This document shows positions 5,500 to 11,509 of a DNA stretch of 11,509 nucleotides, one piece after another. Source of the stretch: Deltaproteobacteria bacterium (lineage in GTDB: Bacteria > Desulfobacterota > Desulfobacteria > C00003060); the NCBI GenBank assembly GCA_030667105.1, contig DAOUWN010000036.1, forward strand, positions 1-11,509. Direction: 5' to 3'. The first letter of the stretch is position 1; the number at the start of each line of letters is the position of its first letter. Under the pieces are notes generated by a model that was not told the DNA's origin, did no database searches, and saw only the letters and a list, made by a program, of their open reading frames with translations. The position numbers and the translations under genes were made by a program.

Positions 5500-7815
5500 A
5501 TGGTTGTGTTGAAAATGTCCAAAAAACAGGGCTCTGCCAATGGGACAGAGCATGGGTCCGGCCTGAAGCAGGAAGTAGAATACCGTGAAAGGCTTTTGGA
5601 GATCACCAACCATGTCCATGCCGCAAGCAATATTGATGAAATCCTCATAGATCTAAAGGAAGATGTAACCGAACTGTTTGATGCCGAACGACTCACCGTA
5701 TATGTGGTGGACGGGATCAAGAAAGAGCTGGTTTCAAGGGTAAAATCCGGAGATGAGATCAGCGATATCCGGATACCTATATCCACCACCAGTCGTGCCG
5801 GGTACGTAGCTCATAAAGGCGAGTTGGTAAACATCAAAAACGCGCACAATAGAAGCGAACTCTCGTCTATTGATCCGAACCTTTCCTTTGATGAAAGCTG
5901 GGACGAAAAGAGCGGATTTCAAACCCGACAGGTCCTGGCCGCCCCCATCAGCTTTCAAAAATACCTTCTCGGGGCCATTCAGATCATCAACCACAAAGAC
6001 GGTATGGCCTTTACCGAACGGCACGAAGCAGGAGTCCGGGAGCTAGCCAAAATACTTGGGATCGCCATCTACAATCAAAAAAGGATGGCAAAAGCGCGTC
6101 CGGGCAAGTTCGATTATCTCGTGGAAAATGGGCTGTTGGCTCAAAAGGAACTGGACAAGGCGATTTCAGATGCTCGCCAGACCAGGAAGGATGTTGAGTC
6201 CATTCTGTTACAGACCTATAAGATCTCCAAGAAGGAGATCGGCAAAGCCCTGAGCCAGTACTACAGGACACCGTTTGTGGAGTACAGCGAGACACTGCCC
6301 ATTCCTGGCGAGATTCTAACAGGACTCAAAGTCTCGTTTATGAAAAGAAACTACTGGGTACCCATTGGAAAAGATGATGACAAGATCATCGTCGCTATTG
6401 ACAATCCTTTTCACCTGCAAAAGCTCGACATGATAAAGCCCCTGTTTGCAGGCCAGCCGCTGGCATTTCACGTAGCTCTTAAAGAAGACATCCTCAGTTT
6501 CATCAACCTTTTTTTTCAACAGGAAGCTGAACAAAGAGACAATGACGAGATCCTCGGCCAGTTAGCGGTTGAGGAAGAAGAGATTGAGGAAGCCTCAAAG
6601 GGAGTAACTGATGAGGACAGCGCCGTAGTCCAGTTGGTCAACAAGATCATCCTGGATGCATATGCTCGGAATGTCTCTGACATTCATGTAGAACCCTATC
6701 CTGGAAAAAAGAATACCGAGATTCGATTCAGGACCGACGGTGTTTGCCAGCTTTACCAGACCGTGCCCTACAGCTACCGAAAAGCCCTTGTTTCCCGCAT
6801 CAAGATCATGTCGGATCTGGATATTGCCGAACGCCGCAAGCCCCAGGACGGCAAGATAAAATTCAAGAAGTACGGGGGAAAAAACATCGAGCTTCGCGTG
6901 GCCACTGTGCCAACGGCAGGCGGCCTGGAAGACGTGGTGATGCGTATTCTCCATAGTGGCGACCCCTTGCCCCTGAACAAGATAGGATTTTCCCAAAAGA
7001 ACTATGAGAATTTCGTAAGCCTGATTGTTCAACCTTATGGTCTTGTCTTTGTGTGCGGCCCGACAGGCTCCGGCAAAACGACAACGCTTCATTCTGCCCT
7101 TGGATACATCAACAAGCCGGACATCAAGATATGGACTGCAGAAGACCCTGTGGAGATCACCCAGGTGGGTCTGCGCCAGGTTCAGACCCACCACAAGATA
7201 GGTTTTGATTTTGCCGCAGCCATGCGCGCATTCCTGAGGGCCGACCCGGATGTGATCATGGTAGGAGAGATGCGGGACAAAGAAACTACCCACATCGGTA
7301 TTGAGGCGTCCCTTACTGGGCACCTTGTCTTTTCCACCCTCCATACGAACAGCGCCCCCGAAAGCATCACGCGACTGCTGGACATGGGAATGGATCCCTT
7401 TAATTTTGCTGATGCCATACTGGGGATCATGGCCCAGCGACTCGTTCGCACCCTTTGCAAGAAGTGCAAGAAGCCGTATAATCCTTCCCGAGAAGAATAT
7501 GACGAACTGGTACGCGAGTATGGGCCTGAAGCATTTGAGGCACTGAACATACCCTATTCCGACGATCTGTCTCTCCACAAGCCCACAGGCTGCCCAGAGT
7601 GTAACAATTCAGGATATCAGGGCCGCATGGGTATTCATGAGCTCTTGACGGGAACTGACGAGATGAAAAAACTGATTCAGGAAAAAGCAACCATGGAAAC
7701 GATCCGGGGTCAGGCCATCAAGGACAGAATGACCACCCTGAAACAGGACGGCATTGAGAAGATCTTTGCTGGACACACGGATTTGTTGCAGGTGAGGAAG
7801 GTCTGTATTAAGTAG
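5500..7815 (+). CDS. GAF domain-containing GspE/PilB-family secretion ATPase
   Basis: The 771-residue protein is a hexameric-type ATPase of the type II secretion/type IV pilus family, which powers pseudopilus or pilus assembly from the cytoplasmic face of the inner membrane. Domain order: GAF sensor (about 28-192), MshEN/T2SSE N-domain (about 203-340), acidic linker EEEEIEE (358-364), and N2 plus ATPase core (370-771). Visible catalytic motifs are Walker A GPTGSGKTT (520-528), Asp box TAEDPVE (546-552), Walker B DPDVIMVGEMRD (582-593) and His box GHLVFSTLHTN (607-617). Cys653, Cys656, Cys698 and Cys701 form the zinc-binding tetracysteine site. The usual MshEN motif RLG is KFD here, so c-di-GMP binding is uncertain. 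GGAGG (5484-5488) lies 11 bases before the chosen ATG; a second ATG at 5515 is possible. No pilin, platform or prepilin peptidase gene is nearby. Confidence 0.92.
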   Translation: MVVLKMSKKQGSANGTEHGSGLKQEVEYRERLLEITNHVHAASNIDEILIDLKEDVTELFDAERLTVYVVDGIKKELVSRVKSGDEISDIRIPISTTSRAGYVAHKGELVNIKNAHNRSELSSIDPNLSFDESWDEKSGFQTRQVLAAPISFQKYLLGAIQIINHKDGMAFTERHEAGVRELAKILGIAIYNQKRMAKARPGKFDYLVENGLLAQKELDKAISDARQTRKDVESILLQTYKISKKEIGKALSQYYRTPFVEYSETLPIPGEILTGLKVSFMKRNYWVPIGKDDDKIIVAIDNPFHLQKLDMIKPLFAGQPLAFHVALKEDILSFINLFFQQEAEQRDNDEILGQLAVEEEEIEEASKGVTDEDSAVVQLVNKIILDAYARNVSDIHVEPYPGKKNTEIRFRTDGVCQLYQTVPYSYRKALVSRIKIMSDLDIAERRKPQDGKIKFKKYGGKNIELRVATVPTAGGLEDVVMRILHSGDPLPLNKIGFSQKNYENFVSLIVQPYGLVFVCGPTGSGKTTTLHSALGYINKPDIKIWTAEDPVEITQVGLRQVQTHHKIGFDFAAAMRAFLRADPDVIMVGEMRDKETTHIGIEASLTGHLVFSTLHTNSAPESITRLLDMGMDPFNFADAILGIMAQRLVRTLCKKCKKPYNPSREEYDELVREYGPEAFEALNIPYSDDLSLHKPTGCPECNNSGYQGRMGIHELLTGTDEMKKLIQEKATMETIRGQAIKDRMTTLKQDGIEKIFAGHTDLLQVRKVCIK

Positions 7816-7881
7816 GATTACGAAATCCGAATTTAGGAATTACGAATTCCTCAATCCCCCAGTTTCCCAATTCCTCAATCC
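7815..7881. repeat. Repeat-filled gap between convergent genes
   Basis: Two similar palindromic units follow each other: GGATTACGAAATCC (7815-7828, starting at the last base of the ATPase stop) and GGAATTACGAATTCC (7836-7850). The 13-mer AATTCCTCAATCC is then present twice, at 7845-7857 and 7869-7881. The second copy lies over the last codons and stop of the minus-strand protease gene (stop 7875-7877). Dispersed repeats of this simple type are frequent in intergenic DNA of deltaproteobacteria, as I recall. The hairpins have no T-run; they may still mark transcript ends. Confidence 0.55.
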
Positions 7882-9704
7882 TCAATGCTTGCTTTCTCAA
7901 ACTTTCTGAGCTGGCTCTCATAATAGTCCCTCTCTTTGGGGCCCCTGGCAAGGGCCTGTTTGATAGTTCCGATCGCTTTTTGATGCAGTCCGTTGACATG
8001 ATAGCTTTCGGCCAGGGTATCCAGGATATGCGGCGCTGGATCAAGGGCCGCAGCTTGTTCTGCATAGCCAAGGGCCTTCTTGGGATCTCGGTACTGGCTC
8101 CGGTCACACGTTGCGTAGATCCAGGCCAGGTTGTTTAGGGCTTCCGCATGCTGGGGCGCCAGCTCAATTGATTTTTCATAGGCCATTATGGCCTGACCAT
8201 AGGCCTTGTCTTGGTAATAAATGGAAGCAAGCATGTAGTGGAGGTTGGAATTCGTCGGATTTCGCCTGATTTCCTTGACCAGGACTTTTTCAAGGAAGTG
8301 GCTGTTTAAGGTTTTACCCATCTCACCAAAATTGATAGCATACCCGAAGTGACCCGTGAACAAAAGCCCGGCCACGAATACCGCGATACTCCTTCGCAGT
8401 TTCCGGTCGTGGCGGACTATCCAGCGCCTGTCCATCTCGCATTTGTTCAAAAAATCGATCCGCTGGCGAATACTGAAATGATGCCAGCTTGGCCTGTCGT
8501 GAGCTTGGCCGCTATAGGCAGCGATCTTTTCGAGGGACGAAACAAGCCCCCGGCCTGTCCCCAGAAGAGTAAATGCGTAAAGATCTGCCTGTCGTTCACA
8601 ATTACGCATGAAATAACCAAAAACATAGCGGAAGTAAATCAGAAGCGTGGCGGCCATGGCCACTGTGAAAAGAATTGATGTGAGAGTGGGTAGTTCGCCC
8701 CCCTGGCCGCGCATAATGGGAAATGCCAGATTGCCGTAAAGGATAGCATAAAGAATAAGGTCAAACACAGCGTATGAAAGAACGATAAAACCCAGAAAGA
8801 ATACGACATAAAGGACAAGATGCCTTTTCTTGACGTGCCCGATCTCATGGGCCATGACGGCGTTGATTTCATCATCATCTAGGATCTGCAGAAGGCCTTC
8901 GGTCACGAGGATATAACGAAATCTCTTCACGAGCCCCATGACTCCGGCTGTCAGAAGCCTCCCCTGAAAGATAGGCCACCTTAAAATATTGTTGTATCCC
9001 AGCTTGGCCTTCTCGCACATGGCTTCGATCAGTTTGCGTTTCGGACCCGGTTGGAGTGGGCGACATTGCCAGAAGAACTTAATCAAAGAAGGCGCCACAA
9101 TGATCAGGGCCGCCAGGAAACATGAAAAGAAAATGAGCTGTCCCTCTGGTTTGGCCAGCAGTCGCCTTGGGGTGTCAAAAGGAAGGAGATTGATGATATC
9201 TACGCCTGCTGAGATCAGGAGCCAGGGCAAGATCACCGGAAAGTGAAACCAAATGTTGGAGAGCACATAGGACCGCCTTGAGATATTGGTTCCAAACAGG
9301 CGTTGATAAGGCCTGTGGGCAATAGCCCAGATGATCGCGAGGTAGGCGACAAAAAGCACAATAAACAAAAGGGCTGTCAGGGCTGGCGAAGCCGAAAGGA
9401 CCGGTATGGCCCTGGCGAAGTGCTTCAGGTTTAACACGTAGATATTTATAGAGAAAATTACAATGGCCATGATGGCCTGTCGATTAAACAGCCGGTCGAA
9501 CCGGCCGTGCAGGCCAGAGGAACCCAGGAGATCGATCTTTCTTGAAAGGGTGCCAAAGGCAGCCCGCGTGGCCGCTACAAATAAGGCCAGGAGAGCCAAA
9601 AAGGCAACCAGGGTTTCAAACGGTCCGAAATAAGGCTCCTCAGGGGGGTAATAGGTGGTGTAAATGAGGAGGACTAGAATGAAGTAGATGAAATTGCCAA
9701 ACAT
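7875..9704 (-). CDS. Membrane-embedded M48 family metallopeptidase with C-terminal TPR repeats
   Basis: The 609-residue protein combines a multi-helix membrane part (hydrophobic spans from residue 5 onward), an M48 zinc peptidase domain and a TPR tail. The zinc site is VMAHEIGH (His286, Glu287, His290), followed by the third ligand in NCERQADLYA (Glu370). ILVTEGLLQILDDDEINAV (265-283) is the usual region before the active site. From about residue 484, TPR units are visible: NLHYMLASIYYQDKAYGQAI, then EALNNLAWIYATC with a KKALGYAEQAAALDP partner, then ILDTLAESYHVNGLHQKAI. TPRs suggest binding of substrate or partner proteins; the role is probably membrane or envelope protein quality control. 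The ATG at 9704 has no Shine-Dalgarno sequence and lies 27 bp after the arfB stop, so translation may depend on the operon. Its last residues are encoded within a repeat. Confidence 0.88.
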   Translation of the reverse strand: MFGNFIYFILVLLIYTTYYPPEEPYFGPFETLVAFLALLALFVAATRAAFGTLSRKIDLLGSSGLHGRFDRLFNRQAIMAIVIFSINIYVLNLKHFARAIPVLSASPALTALLFIVLFVAYLAIIWAIAHRPYQRLFGTNISRRSYVLSNIWFHFPVILPWLLISAGVDIINLLPFDTPRRLLAKPEGQLIFFSCFLAALIIVAPSLIKFFWQCRPLQPGPKRKLIEAMCEKAKLGYNNILRWPIFQGRLLTAGVMGLVKRFRYILVTEGLLQILDDDEINAVMAHEIGHVKKRHLVLYVVFFLGFIVLSYAVFDLILYAILYGNLAFPIMRGQGGELPTLTSILFTVAMAATLLIYFRYVFGYFMRNCERQADLYAFTLLGTGRGLVSSLEKIAAYSGQAHDRPSWHHFSIRQRIDFLNKCEMDRRWIVRHDRKLRRSIAVFVAGLLFTGHFGYAINFGEMGKTLNSHFLEKVLVKEIRRNPTNSNLHYMLASIYYQDKAYGQAIMAYEKSIELAPQHAEALNNLAWIYATCDRSQYRDPKKALGYAEQAAALDPAPHILDTLAESYHVNGLHQKAIGTIKQALARGPKERDYYESQLRKFEKASIED

Positions 9705-9731
9705 GTGAAGGAATGGTCTCGCAAAACAGAA

Positions 9732-10157
9732 CTAATCCTCAAGATAAGAAACGGACCGTCGCGTACGCTTGGCCTCACTGCGGTGACGTTTTGCCTCCAA
9801 CCGGCACCTCTTTGATGCCGGCGTCAGCCTCGTTTGGCGGCGGCGTTTGGGCTTTTCAGCCGCCTTGCGGATCAATAGGACCAGCCGGTCGATCGCGTCC
9901 TGACGATTCCGTTCCCGTTTGCGAAACCGCCGGGCATCGATAATCAGCACCCCTCTTTCGGTAATCCGCCTGCCGGCGAGACGCATCAGGCGATTGCGAA
10001 CGTCATCCGGCAAGGACCGCGAGTTGCCCACGTCGAAGCGGAGCTGCACGGCAGTGGCCACCTTATTGACATTCTGCCCACCCGGTCCGGAGGCGCGGAT
10101 GAAATCCTCTTGGATTTCGCTCTCGTCAATTGCTATGGTACGTGTGATGTGAATCAT
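9732..10157 (-). CDS. arfB: Peptidyl-tRNA hydrolase ArfB (YaeJ-type ribosome rescue factor)
   Basis: ArfB enters the empty A site of ribosomes stalled on mRNAs lacking a stop codon and hydrolyses the peptidyl-tRNA. The 141-residue length matches the E. coli protein closely. The catalytic GGQ tripeptide is at 26-28 within RASGPGGQNVNKVATAVQLR, the class I release-factor-like domain follows (to about 95), and the C-terminus is a strongly basic tail (102-135, with the imperfect internal repeat RLEAKRHRSEAKR) that in the family occupies the mRNA entry channel. Unlike full release factors it lacks a codon-recognition domain. The ATG at 10157 is chosen because it forms an ATGA overlap with the TraB-family stop codon (10154-10156), indicating translational coupling, and because AAAGG lies upstream at normal spacing; a longer in-frame extension would run into the TraB gene. 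Confidence 0.92.
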   Translation of the reverse strand: MIHITRTIAIDESEIQEDFIRASGPGGQNVNKVATAVQLRFDVGNSRSLPDDVRNRLMRLAGRRITERGVLIIDARRFRKRERNRQDAIDRLVLLIRKAAEKPKRRRQTRLTPASKRCRLEAKRHRSEAKRTRRSVSYLED

Positions 10158-11317
10158 GCAAAGGCCTTTACCATCAAAGGTATGGCCACGAATGTCCCCA
10201 GGGCACTGCCCATATTCGTAAATACCACGACGAGCAAAACCCGTGTGATCTTGTTTTTCCAAAATCCCTTCACGGACAAAATGTCTTCTGTAAGGCCCTC
10301 GAAATCCCTGACTTTTGGTTTTCCCAACACTACTTCCACCAGTCCGGCAACCCAGCCGGCGGCAATCATGGGATTAAGCGATGTCAGGGGAGCGGCGGCA
10401 ATCGCTGACAGGACGGTCACTGGATGGGCCAATGCCATCCCTGCGCCGAGACCTGCCAGCAGACCATTGGCCATGACCCAGGACTTGATCATATCGGTTC
10501 CGGCGACAGTTCCTGCGGCAAAAAAGCCCCACATAATCAACCCAAGTATGCCGGCGGGGATGCCCCACTTCAAAAAAGCGGTCAGCCTGGCCTTTGGTGG
10601 CATTTCGTCCAGCACGTCCATATCTATTTGCTTTTCCCAATACCTTTTCATGCCAGGAACGTGTCCGGCGCCTACCACGGACACTATCTTTCTTCCTGGT
10701 GCGGTCCTGGTTTTATAGGCAAGATACTGATCCCTCTCGTCTATCAAGATGCGCCGCAGTTCAGGAAGCGCTTCCCCGATTTCAGAAAGTAGCGTCTCAA
10801 GGACGTCCATGTTCTTCATCTTCTCGACGTCCTCCTCTTTGATCTTGTCCACTTCCCCAACGGAAATAACAAGGTGACCCAACAATTTGATCTTCGTCCA
10901 AACGCCCATGAGACGCCACGTTCTCGACAGTGTGGTGCGTATGTCCCTGTCTGCCAAGTGTATTCGGGCGCCAGCTTTTTCGGCAGCTTCAATGGCCTTC
11001 ATCATCTCCTCACCAGGCTTGATTCCCAGCTTCTGACCGATCCTTTTCTGAAACGATGCGAGCATGAGATTTGACAGGAGAAGAAAGGCCTTTTTCTCCT
11101 TAATCACCTTGAGAAGATCCATGTTTTGCCATCGGTCTTTTTGTGTCATGGACTGGTATCTTGACTCGCAGAGTTCAATGCAGACCGTTTCCGGGTTTTC
11201 CGCCTCGATCACTCTGGTAACCAACTCTGCGCTTTGCCTTGATACGTGGGCCGTGCCTACGAGTATGATTTCCTTGTCTTCAAAGGTCAGTTGGTGTATG
11301 TTCTTGTTATTCCACAT
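10154..11317 (-). CDS. TraB/PrgY family membrane protein
   Basis: The 387-residue protein belongs to the TraB family, known from enterococcal pheromone-shutdown proteins and eukaryotic TRABD proteins; a metal-dependent peptidase or related activity has been suggested for the superfamily. Conserved segments are ILVGTAHVSRQSAELV (18-33), VCIELCESRY (45-54), LADRDIRTTLSRTW (121-134), IDERDQYLA (192-200) and VVGAGHVPGM (214-223), carrying the family's His/Glu/Arg residues. Four hydrophobic helices follow (about 250-272, 283-308, 313-331, 356-379), anchoring the C-terminus in the membrane. The N-terminus MWNNKNIHQLT is typical; no strong Shine-Dalgarno sequence precedes ATG 11317. It is the first gene of the minus-strand cluster TraB-ArfB-M48/TPR. 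No conjugation genes are present, so a role in plasmid transfer is unlikely. Confidence 0.88.
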   Translation of the reverse strand: MWNNKNIHQLTFEDKEIILVGTAHVSRQSAELVTRVIEAENPETVCIELCESRYQSMTQKDRWQNMDLLKVIKEKKAFLLLSNLMLASFQKRIGQKLGIKPGEEMMKAIEAAEKAGARIHLADRDIRTTLSRTWRLMGVWTKIKLLGHLVISVGEVDKIKEEDVEKMKNMDVLETLLSEIGEALPELRRILIDERDQYLAYKTRTAPGRKIVSVVGAGHVPGMKRYWEKQIDMDVLDEMPPKARLTAFLKWGIPAGILGLIMWGFFAAGTVAGTDMIKSWVMANGLLAGLGAGMALAHPVTVLSAIAAAPLTSLNPMIAAGWVAGLVEVVLGKPKVRDFEGLTEDILSVKGFWKNKITRVLLVVVFTNMGSALGTFVAIPLMVKAFA

Positions 11318-11355
11318 GATACAGGCTTTAGTGTAATATAGTTTTACAGAAAAAC

Positions 11356-11384
11356 ATTATTCAGTGATAGCACTCGTAGTGCAA
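11356..11384 (-). promoter_or_regulatory. Promoter of the TraB-ArfB-M48/TPR cluster with an internal dyad
   Basis: On the minus strand TTGCAC (11379-11384) and AATAAT (11356-11361; five of six -10 positions) are separated by 17 bp, giving a start near 11349 and a leader of about 31 nt. A perfect dyad, GCACT-CGT-AGTGC (11370-11382), overlaps the -35 box and the spacer, a position where a repressor could block RNA polymerase. TATATT at 11335-11340 is a weaker alternative -10. Confidence 0.45.
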
Positions 11385-11454
11385 TGTCTTAGAAGTTCTG
11401 TACTCGATTCTGGCAATTTGACATGTTGCCGGAGCATCATAACGGCTGTCAAAA

Positions 11455-11483
11455 TCCGAATATCGAATATCGAAATCCGAAAC
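11455..11483. repeat. Short degenerate tandem repeat
   Basis: Units of CGAATAT (twice) followed by CGAAATCCGAAAC form a short degenerate array in the DNA upstream of the TraB gene. Related CGAAATCCGAA-type pieces occur at 4900-4915 and 7821-7834, all in intergenic DNA. No coding function is visible between 11385 and the window end. Confidence 0.5.
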
Positions 11484-11509
11484 AATATCAAAATTCAAAT
11501 GCTCAAAAT

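Noticed and set aside
6595..7578. 327-codon open frame on the minus strand inside the ATPase gene
   Set aside because: Antisense shadow of a gene with clear Walker and zinc motifs; its own translation shows no domain.
10110..10718. 202-codon plus-strand open frame across the TraB and arfB genes
   Set aside because: Antisense shadow of two well-supported genes; low-complexity Ala/Pro/Ser-rich translation.

Overview
The window looks like chromosomal DNA from a deltaproteobacterial (Desulfobacterota, sulfate-reducer-like) genome. This is inferred from the gene mix (DUF169, cobalamin-type radical SAM, GAF-GspE ATPase, Ste24-type M48 peptidase) and from intergenic repeats of the 'ctttcgccggaatgac / ctttttacgaga' and 'cgaaatccgaa' types that I associate with that group. 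No database search was possible. No rRNA, tRNA, CRISPR array or intact insertion sequence is visible.

Left part (1-806) is almost gene-free. A gene on the minus strand begins at position 9 and runs out of the window (strong Shine-Dalgarno at 19-27, only M-A-N visible). It is followed by a roughly 230-bp inverted-repeat element (63-295) that seems to carry a smaller hairpin-rich insertion, then AT-rich DNA, then a decayed minus-strand reading frame (578-802) whose end resembles the last helices of a J domain.

Next come two plus-strand genes: a DUF169 protein (807-1649) and a cobalamin-binding-type radical SAM enzyme (1924-3198), separated by 274 bp with a possible promoter. A 12-bp inverted repeat (3195-3303) covers the radical SAM stop codon, and a poorly understood 300-bp stretch follows.

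The centre holds a minus-strand Ste24/M48B membrane protease (3619-4899), a 330-bp divergent intergenic region with a TTTTGCGCAAAA palindrome and a good plus-strand promoter, and then a probable two-gene plus-strand unit: a 75-aa two-helix membrane protein (5232-5459) and a 771-aa GAF + MshEN + GspE/PilB-type secretion ATPase (5500-7815).

The right part is a minus-strand cluster read from 11317 down to 7875: a TraB-family membrane protein, the ribosome-rescue hydrolase ArfB (ATGA overlap with the TraB gene), and a membrane M48 peptidase with C-terminal TPR repeats. A sigma70-like promoter with a dyad inside it lies upstream of the TraB gene. The ATPase and the M48-TPR gene converge on a short repeat-filled gap; the repeat reaches into the protease gene and supplies its last codons and stop.

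The recurring theme is membrane-protein and translation quality control (two M48 proteases, ArfB, TraB). The grouping is by position only; a shared pathway is inference. I found no clear undescribed defence or mobile system.
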